Part shown: in pieces, positions 45,456 through 57,001 of the stretch
Position numbering within the stretch: position 1 is the first letter of the stretch
How the letters are laid out: each line of letters starts with the position of its first letter
DNA from: Alnus glutinosa
Taxonomy: Eukaryota > Streptophyta > Magnoliopsida > Fagales > Betulaceae
Assembly: GCF_958979055.1 (NCBI RefSeq)
Contig: NC_084891.1
Span: 22,818,001-22,882,000 of the forward strand
Reading direction: 5' to 3'
Length of the DNA: 64,000 nucleotides
Notes under the pieces: generated by a model
What the model saw: only the letters and a program-made list of their open reading frames with translations
The model's database searches: none
Told to the model about the DNA's origin: nothing
Made by a program: the position numbers and the translations under genes

Positions 45456-46501
45456 CTAGGAGGTGTTGCATTCTGGAGGGAGGCCTTGGGGAAACCTCTT
45501 AGTGTCTGTGCAGTAATTATAAATCATGTAGTTCTTTTGCACCCATTTCAGCCTTTCTTGATTTGAAGTGTCCAGCTGTTGTGAAAGCCAGGAATTACTA
45601 GTGGTAGAAGAAGATGAAGTGCAAGAGGATGCTCCAGAAGACCAAATGCAAGCATCAGCTTTGAAGTTTCTGTAGGAAGCAGTAAATGGGGCTTGGCTCC
45701 AGTCTGTCTTTACAAGCCCGCCTCTTGTCGCCCAGTCATCAGCATTCCAAAGACTGGAGTATATTCTCATCGGCTGGTTCTTTGGGAATGCAACACCAAT
45801 CGATTCTGAGTTCTTGAACTCTCTAATGGGAGTGCCATCGACAGAGAATCTGAATTATGAACAAGAAAGATGTAAGGAAACAGAAACATAAGTGATGTAT
45901 ATGGATCGGATAGAAGGAGTTGGTAATCTTACATTATGCGCTGTGGATTCCAAAGGATGGAATAAGTGTGAAAATCAGCAGTTGGATCAAACCAGAGATA
46001 GAACTGTTGCTCTCTGTTGCCCTTGCCTTGGCTGAAGACATTGGTGTGAAGGATGTAAGGATCGCCACTCAGATTCCCCAAGAACTCGAAGTCTATCTCG
46101 TCCCATGCTGATCCTTTTGAAGATAACTGCATGAATGTTAACACAGTCATTCAAAAATTTGAATTGATGGTTTTGAGGAAAACATATTCGTATGGAGATC
46201 AAGCAGAAGAACTTACATAGTAGGCAGTGACGGTGCCAGCAGAGTTTCCAGGGACAAGCTTGAGCTGCATATCAATCTTTCCGAAAAGAAACTCGTTGTT
46301 GGACTGAAAGCCAGAACCAGAGGCTTTATCAAGTGAGAGAGTAAGAAGGTCGCCGTTGTTAAGCATCTTCCCTCTGCCATCTCCCCACGTGATGTCAAAG
46401 TCTTGGTAGAAGCTAGCAGTTGTGAGAGCCACGAAAGAGCTAAGAAGAAGGATAAAAGCCAGAAACACAAAAGGAGCACTTGAACAAGTGGAAGAAGTCA
46501 T
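45456..46501 (-). CDS. XTH: Xyloglucan endotransglucosylase/hydrolase, tandem paralogue, 290 aa, three exons
   Basis: The role is the same as for the neighbouring XTH. Exons are 46217-46501, 45933-46126 and 45456-45849 (873 nt). The signal peptide ([20 protein letters not shown]) is preceded by a short extra MTSSTCSS. The catalytic motif is DEIDFEFLG with Glu105 and Glu109, then NLS. The C-terminal domain differs from the neighbour mainly in the Ser/Thr linker ([20 protein letters not shown]) and in FSVDGTP for FSVDDTP. Intron positions and phases are identical and introns are short. Very high identity shows a recent duplication or gene conversion. Both copies look functional. Confidence 0.95.
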
Positions 46502-46562
46502 CGTAGTAGCTAAGCTATGGAAGTCGATCGAGAGAGATGGATGTTCTCAAAGACTTGTTTGG

Positions 46563-46570
46563 TATTTATA
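46563..46570 (-). promoter_or_regulatory. TATA box of second XTH gene
   Basis: TATAAATA on the minus strand lies about 62-69 bp before the ATG, preceded by a short TA run, at the position equivalent to the first XTH gene. Confidence 0.75.
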
Positions 46571-47993
46571 TATATACTCAACAAGTGGAGGAAATGCATG
46601 GGAAGGTCCAGTCAGCTAAGCTGTATGACAGTTGTTGGCACCTGGAAAAGAAGAATAAAGAAGCTCTAGGCAGCCAGCTAGGTAGCTGTTCGATCTCTTT
46701 GAAACAAAGTTTGTAAAAAAAATAGCAGTCAATATCGCACTACCAAATACCAATTACCAACCGCAACCAAAACCATTTACTTCTGATCAGTTCCCACAAG
46801 TATTCATTCTTTCTTTTGTGGGGAACAGCCTAGCCCCCTGGATTTCCAGCTAATATATACTCTCTTTCTTTGTGCAAGTGCGGGTTCCAACCTATACTCC
46901 CAACCCACAACGACCTCCACCAATGGGGATATCACCTAAAAAAGTGAAATATCGAACGAATACCTTTGCTGGTGTGACGTGCATGGTGTCTCCATCTCCA
47001 TCTAATTATAGTCTATAGACAAGCAACTTCGTTGATGCTGCTTCATTGGCACAATTTTGGGCCCATTTTTATTTCTTCAATTCCTACTTCCACCTTGGAA
47101 ACATAAAGACACTTATAATGAAAAATGCTACACTTTTACTTTTTTTTTTTTCTTTTCAAAAGTTGATTTTCAAGTGAAGCGGTGATATATAACTTGAAAA
47201 TCAATTTTGTGTTTTTTATTTAAAGAAAAAAAAAATAAGAAGGGTAGCATTTCTCTTTTTTACGATGATGAGAATATTTACAGTGACAAAGGGGAAAAAG
47301 TTCACCTTGTTATAAACGGAATTAGATTAGGCAGCGGTGAACAAATTATAACATATGTAATTTCAAACTACGTACGGCAGATTATATGATGTAATTTTTT
47401 CCACGGTTTAAGTAATTTTAATTTTTTTTTATGGGAAAGATAGAGTTGATGAAGACATCACTTTGAATTTTTCTAAGGCCAAAATTACATTATCCTGGGT
47501 TTTGAGAAATTAGGCTATGTTTTGGTCTCTCCTTTGAATTGGATTTTTATTTTTTGAACTCCTTTGACTTGAAAAATATTAATGCGATGATCTTCCTCAG
47601 GACACTAGTCGCCTTTACATTGAAATATATATATATAAATCTTTTGTTCTTTTTATTCATAATAAAAAAAAAAAAAAAAATCCCTTGTTTTTTTCCTTTA
47701 GTTTCGAAGTTTTGATAGTTTTATTGAAATTAAACTCAAAATTTTGAAACAATTTTACATATTTTTAGAAAAAGAAGAAAATCCTTTGAAATTAAGATAG
47801 GCAGTTGGGAAACTAGAAATTAAAGGTCTAACAACAATTATTTTGGTACATAAGTAAGTAAAATAACAAAATCAGTGGCTAGTGGTTTGAAAGTGATTGA
47901 TGAGAACATTATTTAAAACAAGAGAGAATCCAGTTTAATTTTGCAAAACTTCAAAAAATATAGAAATATTATTTTCCTTCCAAAAACCCTTTA

Positions 47994-48864
47994 GGCCATC
48001 TCCAGCAGAGTGGCTAGTTTAGCTGAAATGGGTAAATTTAACTTTTTTTGCTCTTTTCTCCTCTCCAGCAGAATGGCCAAACTAAACATTTTCATCTAAC
48101 ATTGAACAGTGAATAGGCAGAGTTGCCTATTAACTGTTCACCCAAGTTACAATTTTTTATTACTATTTTCTCTCTCCCCCCCCTCTCCCTCTTCGTCCCA
48201 CTGTCCCTCGACTCCCTCTCCAGCGATCTCTCTCTGTCATCCCCATCTCCCGGCAATCGGAGTTCCAGATTTTAGACTTCTTGCCGAGGTAGGAGCTTCT
48301 TGCGGAAGCGGCGAAAAACGGCGGCGTCAAGGACGTCGATGTTGTCAGGGGGAGGCGAGCGGCGCATCTGGGCGTTGGCCAGGTGGAGCACCAGGTGCTC
48401 CCGCTGGTTCCGCACGGCTCCGATTCCGCCAGTGCGGTCCGCGGCTGGGCCGGAGAAGGCCGCTGCCGGTGGCTCATGGCATAGGGGAGATCTGAAATAC
48501 GATGGGGTTGGCCGGTTGATGGGGTTGGTCAGGTGGAGCACCAGGTGCTCCCGCTGGTTCCGCACGGCTCCGATTCCGCCAGTGCGGTCCGCGGCTGGGC
48601 CGGAGAAGGCTGCTGCCGGTGGCTCATGGCATAGGGGAGATCTGAAAAATGATGGGGTTGGCCGGTTGATGGGCATGGGGACGGATTCGACGGAAGAGAG
48701 AGAAAGAAAATAAAACAATTAAAAAAATATGACAAAATAATATTTTAAGGAAATGAAGATTAGAATAAAGTGTATTGTTGGAGTGTTTTTAACTGTTGGA
48801 GTTGCTAAAATAAATATTTGTAGTTTTTGAATAGCTACTTTAACTCTTCTTGCTGGAGATGGCC
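47994..48864. mobile_element. PIF/Harbinger-like non-autonomous element (871 bp) with captured-looking GC-rich core
   Basis: The ends GGCCATCTCCAGCAGAG and CTTGCTGGAGATGGCC are inverted, with TTA on both sides (47991-47993 and 48865-48867), the Harbinger-type 3-bp duplication. The core is GC-rich and open on both strands. It contains a 150-bp tandem duplication, so peptides repeat with a 50-residue period. No transposase is recognisable; I do not identify a host gene source. Confidence 0.83.
48381..48680. repeat. 150-bp tandem duplication inside the Harbinger-like element
   Basis: AGGTGGAGCACCAGGTGCTC begins at 48381 and again at 48531. The copies differ at only a few bases through the GATGGGGTTGGCCGGTTGAT end. 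Confidence 0.9.
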
Positions 48865-48867
48865 TTA

Positions 48868-50282
48868 CAACTCATACTATCATGTCATAGTCGAAGTTTT
48901 CAAACTACCCATTTTGGTTAAAGAAACAAGGAACAACAGGAGTTGGGTGGAGCTGGACAAACCCTACCTACTGAAAGTCATTATCTCCCCAGTAAAAGGA
49001 AGGTAAGTGGTAGTCGACTAACCGGTTACGTGAATTTTAATATTTATAAGTTTGAACCACTTGCAATAATACGTATCGATTGTACTATAGTAAGAGTGAT
49101 CGAACCATAGAGATTATTGATTGTTTTGCGTAATAGGATATCTAAATGAACGTATTTAACTTAACTTAAGAGTAAAAATAAAAGTAAAGGTTGTAGAATT
49201 GAAGTTATAACAATAATGTGACGAAATGAAAGCGGAAAATGAAAACAAACTTGAAGAAAACTTAGGGTATTGATCTTATCCACTCCTCAACCGATAAAAT
49301 GCTTAAAGTCTATATGGATCTTCCTAACATGCATGATATGAGCGCCTAATGGGCGTCAACCATTACGACGACCTCGACATGAAAACACTTTAGTTAAGAC
49401 ATAATCATAAAGCACCTAGTTTTATATTAAACAACTCCACGTAAAGATTTAAACTACAATTGAAAAACGTACGTTTACTCTATCAAAGGTGTGGAGTGAT
49501 TAATGCTCCCTAGCTTACTACTCTATAACACATACTAATAAGCATACACAATATATAAAAACCCTAATTAGGCCACAATGATAAGATATCTAGTTTCACA
49601 CCGATCGCATCACGTAAAAGTTACACTATAATTGAAAAACGGTTTAAATTACCAAATGTGTGAAACGATCGGTATTCCCTAGTATACCCTATAAGGTGAC
49701 TCTAATAGGTAAATATAAATCATGTCAAATGAGAACCATTGTAAAAGACATCGTTCTTGTTTCCAAGAACGTTGGTTTTACTCAAGAAATCTAAGAAAAC
49801 TCATAGACAAGTTTAACTCTTTTTCATGAATAATTAGATTAGAATCTTGAAAACAAAACCTTTTAGCATGGGTTTTGAGATCCTCTAGCCCTTAACAATC
49901 ATCAAACATCTCAAGAAAATCCTAAGAACCTCAAAAACACTTCATGGTTTTTGGAGAGGATTTTGGTCAAACCCTAAGAACTAATTTAGATATGCATAAT
50001 ATAATCTAATCTAAGCATGAAATCTATGAAAAACAGTAAAGAAACAAGAAGAAAATGAACTAAAACAGTAGATTAAAACTTAAGAAATTCGGATTACAAG
50101 GAAAGAAAATAAACCTAAGCTAGAACATGAAATTTAAAGGAAAAACAACAAAGAAAACAAGCTCTCTGGATTTCGGTCCAGAGAGTAGCATCAAAGTAAA
50201 CTAGAAATACAAGAAATTAAGTTGATACACTTGAGAAAATCAGAAAACTCCAAAAGATGCATGTCTAAACCTAAATCCATAA

Positions 50283-50317
<35 letters not shown>

Positions 50318-51010
50318 ATTGGATTTACAAAAGACCGTCAAGAGTTAATTCTAGCCGCACAAACAGAGCTGGTCGGCGTCCATTTCTGTCCACAAAATCC
50401 AACTTATGATTTGAATTACATAAAGAATTTAAAAGATCTGAAAATATCTGAATTTCTGGAAGACTGAATATTCGATCAATCGATTATAAAGTCGATCGAT
50501 CGCATTTGGGCTTGTCCTGGTTCGATCGATCGCATCTCGCACGATCAATTTTTATTCGACTGATGAACTTCATTCGATCGATTATAAAGTCAATCGATCG
50601 AATTGTCTTAGCCAATTCTTTAACTAACAGAAACAATCTCGTACTTTGGAAATGACTAAAATACCCTTGATGTATTTTCAGGTCTAATTCAAGTGTTTTG
50701 AATTAGATTTTAACTAAGACCTGAAAATAAGACATAAAACAAAACTACAACAAAACGTTATATATACAATACGAACTAGGTCTAACAAATGCAAATTAAG
50801 GGGTTTTGAATCGAATAATTCAAGACTTATCAGTAAGACAAGAGTATAGTGTGCAACATTACTCTTCTTTCTTTCTTTTTTTAATTCTTTATTCTTTTTT
50901 TTTTTTTTTTTTTTCCCCCGGGGCATGTATCATATAAAACAGGCTAGATCAGTCTAAATGACATGGGCCAAGTCAAAAGGCACGGGCCGACTTGGACAGT
51001 CAGGATCAAA
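48868..51010. other. Spacer with possible gypsy-like non-coding remnant and CGATCGAT repeats
   Basis: About 49020-49720 has paired wording (CACGTAAAGATTTAAACTAC/CACGTAAAAGTTACACTATA, and CGATCGG/GATTAATGCTCCCTAG) reminiscent of plant LTR element ends. 50468-50605 carries repeated CGATCGAT units. A TA run lies at 50287-50313. No ORF of substance is present. Confidence 0.45.
50468..50605. repeat. Palindromic CGATCGAT-rich repeat cluster
   Basis: A unit TTCGATC(R)ATCGATTATAA...AGTCRATCGATCG appears at 50471-50502 and 50573-50600, with another TTCGATCGATCGCA at 50521. The self-complementary cores could form alternating hairpins. Confidence 0.75.
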
Positions 51011-51615
51011 GTTAGTGCTAGGGGTGAAAACTCAGTTACAGTTATAGGTTATTGATTAAAATTGATAACTATAACCAGAGTAGCCGATTAGCCAAAATCT
51101 CCGACTAGCTCTGGTAACCGAGTATTTAATAACCAGTTGTTACTGGTTGGTACCTGATTATCCGCACCAGTAATCGAATTTTCATTTTTTTTTTTTTTGA
51201 GTGAAAACTCGTATTTACTATCTATCATGGGAGATTTAGAGTATATAGTAGTGGGGTATAAGTAAAAAGTAAAAACTGGTCCATACCAAAACTCCTCATT
51301 TAGATAGATGTTGAATGCCTGGTATTGGCCGCCTTGGAGCTTTTCAAGTTCAACAAAGTGCATATAGACATAATATCCAGGAGCATCTTTGGTAGGGACG
51401 CCAAACTAGAAATCCAACAAAGTATTTGCATTTGCGGGAGTCACAACAGTACTCATAACTACAGACGGTGGTTCATAAACTATTGCCGTTATAAGGCTGC
51501 CAGATGCAATAAAAAATGTAATCCTTGTACCTAATTAGTAAAAGTGTAAAACCCTAAGGCTAATTTTATTATTTTAAATAAATAAATATATTTGAATCCG
51601 GTTAAAATAATTTTA

Positions 51616-52665
51616 GGGTTAAATACCCTATTGGTACCTGAGTTTTACGTGATTTTAAATTTAGTACCTCAGTTTTGTTTTGTATCATAGGTGGTACCTG
51701 AATTAAGGGTAAAACCTCATTTGGTACCTCTGTTAGATTTTCCGTCTGAATTTTAACGTCTCGCCACGTGTCAACCGCTGAGGTTGATACGTGGCACTAC
51801 ATAAAAAAAAATTAAAAATTAAAAATTGAAATCTTTAAAAAATGATTAAAAATAATAAAATTTTAAAAAAGAAAATTAAAAAAAGAAAAAAGAAGAGGCG
51901 TGGCTGAGCAACCCCCTTGGCCGGCCTTGGGTGGCTTGGCCACCCTATGGTAGAAAAAAAGAAAAAAAAAAAAAAAAAAAAAAAATTATGGGTTTTGGCC
52001 CTTGGGGGTGGCCGAACCACCCCTTAGGGCCACGGGTGTGGATCGGCCACCCCTAGTCCGCTCGGTATGGGGGTGGCCGAACCACCCCCATGGCCCTAGG
52101 GGGTGGTTCGGCCACCCCCAAGAACCAAAACCCATCAAAAAAAAATTGAGGGTTTGCCCTTGGGGGTGGCCGAACCACCCTCTAGGGCCACGTGGGTGGT
52201 TCAGCCACCCCCATACCGGCCGGCTTGGGGTGGCCGAACCACCCCCGTGGCCCTAGGGGGTGGTTCGGCCACCCCTAAGGGCCAAAACCCATCCAAAAAG
52301 AAATTGAGGGTTTGCCCTTTGGGGTGGCCGAACCACCCCCATGGGCTACGGGGGTGGTTCGGCCACCCCCAAGGGCCAAAACCCATCAAAAAAAAATTGA
52401 GAGTTTGCCTTTGGGGGTGGCTGAACCACCCCCATGGGCCACGGGGCCAGACCGGCCGGCCTGGGGTGGCCGAACTACCCCATAGGGGGTGGCTCAACCT
52501 CAGCGGTTGACACGTGGCGAAACGTTGAAATTCGGATGGAAAATCTAATAGAGGTACCAAATGGGTTTTTACCCTTAATTCAAGTACCACCTATGATACA
52601 AAACAAAACTGAGGTACTAAATTTAAAATCACGTAAAACTTAGGTACCAATAGGGTATTTAACCC
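51616..52665. mobile_element. Mutator-like foldback element (1050 bp) with 9-bp duplication, nested in the hAT element
   Basis: ATAATTTTA flanks it at 51607-51615 and 52666-52674. Terminal inverted repeats are about 175 bp (GGGTTAAATACCCTATTGGT on the left, its complement on the right, ending in TCAACCTCAGCGG). The middle holds several GC-rich palindromic repeats of GGGGGTGGCCGAACCACCCC separated by AAAACCCATCAAAAA...TTGAGGGTTTGCC linkers. It is non-coding despite open frames. Confidence 0.92.
51985..52490. repeat. Array of palindromic GGTGGCCGAACCACC repeats
   Basis: At least eight near-copies of the palindrome occur in alternating orientation, joined by two or three AAACCC..GGGTTTGCC spacers. 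Unit length is roughly 80-150 bp and irregular. It produces long open frames of Trp/Pro/Gly repeats in several registers, which are artefacts of the repeat. Confidence 0.85.
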
Positions 52666-52774
52666 ATAATTTTAAAACCGGTAACCACTCCGGTAGGGCC
52701 AGTTACCAGTTATTTCTAATTGGGTAACAAAGCGATTGAACCGACCGGCTTTATACCCCTAGTTAGTGCTATAA

Positions 52775-53373
52775 AATATCTATTTGTTTGAGTGTTAGAT
52801 TTTTAAAATTAGAGTTCAATTCTTATTTGATGCACAAATTTCGAGATAATCTATTTTTGAAAAAGTTTAATAAAATATAATTTATTTTTGAAAAAAAGTA
52901 AAATTAAAATCATATTATTTTTTAGAATTATGTTACCAAACACACTAGTACGTTATCTTCTTTTGGAATGGTAATTTTCCATCTTGACTACTTACACAGA
53001 TCTTTGGGATTTAGCTCAAGTGCTGTAAAAGTACACCATGGCAGTTGACAATTAAGGCTTCGAATCCTTCGATTAGTTTCTGTTTATTCTCCAACACTTC
53101 CTAACTATCAATTTTCCGGAGGCAACAACATTTTATAGTAAAAAAAAAATATATATATATATCTATTCTAAGTTTACTTCCTCTGGATCTTAAAATCTTG
53201 CTTCAACGTGTTTTCCTTTGTTGAAGTCAGGAAAGCTTCGAACACAAGTATAATAATTAAACAAAACCTTAGAACACAATGAAATGCAATCATATTGCAG
53301 CAATGGGTTTTCCCGGCATATGTACACTCTCCAGGCCAGGACACAGTGACGAATTATTATGAGCCTTTAACAC
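52775..53373. other. Spacer downstream of the metacaspase gene
   Basis: No gene is seen. The part adjoining 53373 is the likely metacaspase 3' UTR (53200-53373). Confidence 0.5.
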
Positions 53374-56300
53374 TTATAGGGAGAAAGGCTTTGCATACAC
53401 ATCGAATGGTTCATTTGCAGTTAGCTGTGGTTCCTGCAGAAAAAAGACAAACAGGTCAAGGTTAAAAGATACTGTTAATATAAAATCAGCATAGCATTAC
53501 TTACTCCAGCCCAAATAATAGATACATAAACAAATAAATATGTAATTAAAACAAAAAAGGCAGAAAGGTATTTGATTGAATTTAAAGTTTATCAGACATA
53601 ATATGAGAGGTTGATGCACTGCATATATAATATTCTGAACAAAAAGTTCTGTTGTCTAAACAATTTTTTTCTATTCATATACCCATCACTTTCCAGTTTT
53701 TGGGATGCCTAAATGATGATAATATATTAATATTCACACAATGGAAGACACCATGCAGACAGAAATCAAGATGAATGATTTATACTTATTTGTTGTTTTA
53801 TGTTTTAAATCGCAAGAGAATATTCTATATTTTGGTACATGAAAAGAATTTGTTGTTTTTGTTTTGGTTTGCTCAGAACTTTGGTACTTGTATACAAATT
53901 CTACATTCTAAAGTTCTAATACTGTGGCAAGGAGCCTAAAAAACTCTACCTTTACAAGTGAAGACCTTTGGAAGGACGCTATCAGACATAGAGTTCACAG
54001 GTGCTAGGGAACAAGTTGTACATATTGTTAAGAGTCTCACATTGCCAAGGTATACTTGGGGTGTGCTTTTATAAGCCTTGAGTAAACCCCTTCCCTTGAG
54101 ACGCCTTTTGAGAATGAGTAAGGCTCAATAGACTTTATCAATAGTATCAGAACTTCAAAGCCTTGAACAATGTTGGGTCTTCCCTTCCGTTGTACACGTG
54201 TTTGGACAATAGTGTAACACGTGAGGGGGCGTGTTAAGAGTCCTATATTGCCAAGGTATACTTGAGTTGTATGCTTTTATAAGCTTTGAGCAAACTTCTT
54301 CCCTTAAGGTGCATTCTGTGGAAGAGTAAGACTTAATGGACTTTTATCACATATTAGGATTGGGAATACAATACATGAGTACTTTTTACATATTATTCAA
54401 CTTTGAATTTTATATTTTTGTCATAAAATTTTACACTCCATGCATGAAAGATCACGCAGCCTCACATCTGACTATGTGTTTGATTCACTTGGTTAAAATT
54501 GTGTTGGACATCAATGATAGGATTAGGCTTGCCAAGAAATACCAAACTAAATTTTAGGCATAATTAACAGGAAGGTTTTATGGTATGGTCATGAAGTAAA
54601 ACCATATATTCCCTTCCAAATACTTAAGTGTTTTAGATTTATAGGCTAAACTATATTTTGGGTCCTTGAAGTATAAGATGGGTTCTAATTTGGTCCCTAA
54701 ATTCCAAAAAGTCTTAACTCGTCTCTGAAAATTTTAATTTTTAGCAATCTAGTCCTTCCCACCAAATATATGGTGATGCTTTAACAAAAATTGATGACAT
54801 GACAAACATTAAGATGAGCCATATCATCAATTTTCGTACGATTTCCTTACTATGATTGATGAAGGATTACATTGCTAGCTAAAAATCAAAATTTATAGCA
54901 ACAAAATTTGAACTCTGTTTAAATTTAGGGACCAAATTAGAACTTACCCTATATTTGAGGGACTAAAGGTATAGTTTAGCCTTTTATTCACCTTGTTCAT
55001 ACAGCATTTGCATGATGATTTCCAATCAAAACAAACACTATCAATGACACATGCAATTGTCTGCTTCCATAACACATGTATCCAAATCCATGCGGCAGCG
55101 ATGGCAATCATACCTGTCTCAACCCGCCACCGCTCCCTCCTGTTAAAAGCATGGTGAGAAGAGATGTCACTATACCACCACCCCCTAGACCATCATCCGT
55201 GTTGCGAATGGTAGACCGCATTGCATTTAGCATGGCTCCATAAGTAGCTCCATGTCCACGCTCGATGGCTTGAATGAAAGAATAAGTCATGGCACCAGTA
55301 GAAGTGATCCTTGAGAGAACCTGTTCACATAAAGCATAAGCTTTGATTCTTATAGCTCACCACTATATTTTACATAAATGGTCAAACTGATGCTTGAGAC
55401 TTTACCGAAGTATCTGCTGAGGTCTGATCATCATCACAGCCACTGAAGGATATGACTTCACCACCATTTGATCCTTTCCACATACCTGTTCTTGGGCGAT
55501 GGTCCTCCCACACATACCTTCCATCCCTACATCCACGCTCCCAAACAGATAAACATAGAAAGTATAAGAAAGAAGAGACATTGAATGGACAGTAGGGAAA
55601 AATAGACTTAAATCCTATCAATAGATAGCATACAATGGCAGAGGCCACGGTTGTGGAATTTTTCTCACAATTCATCACTCATAATATTGCATTATGGAAA
55701 CCATTTGATATTTTGAGTAACAATAATATCAAAAGAAGGACTCACCTATCCATCCTACAGAGATATGGTAAATCTAATACGGTGCCACTATGGCAAGCGT
55801 CTATGATTGCGTGGAGCTTAACCCCAGAAGGAAGAGGCCGGACAATTGTTGCATTGATCTCATCATCAACAATCATCCCCTGAGTTTGAAAATCTAAGGG
55901 GCAGAGTGTTTCATCATATCCATCCACCTCATCTCCAGTGTAGTTCCGTTGCTGTGAACCATGGCCAGAATAATGAAAAACCAAGGAGTCTCCTGGTTGA
56001 CAACCTTGCACAAGCCAATACAGTGCCATTCTAATGTTGTTTTTAGTTGGACGCCTGTAAGGATCAGTTTCTTCTTCTGCACAGTAACTTTCAGAAAGGG
56101 ACTCAGATTAGATGTGTCGAGCATGTGTGTACATATCTTAGGAACATGAAAGATATCTTCAGCATGCGACCACTGCTAGTTTGTGGTTCATATATAGGTC
56201 AATCATGCTTTTATGACTTTGAGGACAGTCTTCTATACATTGAAAAAGTAATAACACTTATAACTAGTGCGTTATGTAAAAAAGTAAGACATCTATCGAC

Positions 56301-56955
56301 TGGATATATAAGGTACGTATAAAACATTGAGCCATCAAGCTTGAAGCAAAGGGTCTGCTTGCCTATTTTGTTGAGAAGCTTATTCACAAATGCGTTTCTC
56401 ACACCTTACTTCTAATTTGCTTTAGTTTACATAGATTATAATTGATACAACAAGAGCAAAGGATACTTAAATCTATAAGACTTGGATGAGATCAACATGT
56501 ATCAAAGTAAAGAAGAAACAAATTATCAGAAGCGTACGTATATTAAGAGATTCTAACAAAAGAAACTGCAATAAAATTAGAACACCAGACATAGGAGTAA
56601 AAACAGAGAGAGAAACCAAGAACAAATTTCATTTCGAAAAAAGCGAGCCTCATTTCCTTCTCTCTCTCTCTCTCTCCCAAGTTTTTCCGGTGGCATAAAA
56701 TTCAAATGCGTCGTTCATGTGACAAACCAAGCTGGTCCAATTAAATTCGAGCTCCAAATGAGAAATATTTTTTGGGATGTTCCAGAATCCAAAGGCTTTT
56801 GTTTGAGGGGTTTGAAGAATCCAAATAAACATTCTTTTTTTCTAACCACCCATAAAAATACACATCAAAATTGAATGACAAACAAAACCAAATAGAATAA
56901 AATTAAGCAATATTTACGCATACAAGATAAGCAAGACAGAGATGAAGCAAGCTAA

Positions 56956-57001
<46 letters not shown>

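Larger units (their letters stand above)
41310..47640. repeat. XTH tandem duplication with conserved promoters and three boundary copies
   Basis: The two XTH genes share not only exons but also upstream sequence: GGGAAGGTCCAGTC and AGCTCTAGGCAGCC blocks, CACAATTTTGGGCCCATTTT, and GAGAATATTTACAGTGACAA. The boundary motif TTGACTTGAAAA/TACTTGAAAA...CGCCTTTRCATTGAAA occurs at about 41390, 43790 and 47570, i.e. on both sides of each gene. Unit lengths are about 2.4 and 3.8 kb; the second unit is longer because of inserted retroelement sequence. Confidence 0.8.
51019..52761. mobile_element. hAT-type element with 8-bp duplication, split by a MULE
   Basis: GTTAGTGC flanks it at 51011-51018 and 52762-52769. 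The ends are TAGGGGTGAAAAC and GGCTTTATACCCCTA. Without the inner element it would be about 690 bp. Motifs such as GGTAACCG/CGGTAACC repeat near both sides. It has no coding capacity. Confidence 0.85.

Noticed and set aside
48109-48718. Four overlapping open frames of 104-148 residues
   Set aside because: They are open on both strands because of GC-rich composition and a 150-bp repeat within a transposon; no recognised domain.
49020-50700. Possible full LTR retrotransposon
   Set aside because: Paired wording suggests LTR-like sequence, but I found no matching ends, primer site, domains or target duplication.
52002-52590. Several open frames rich in Trp, Pro and Gly
   Set aside because: They arise from the GGTGGCCGAACCACC palindrome array and appear on both strands in several registers.
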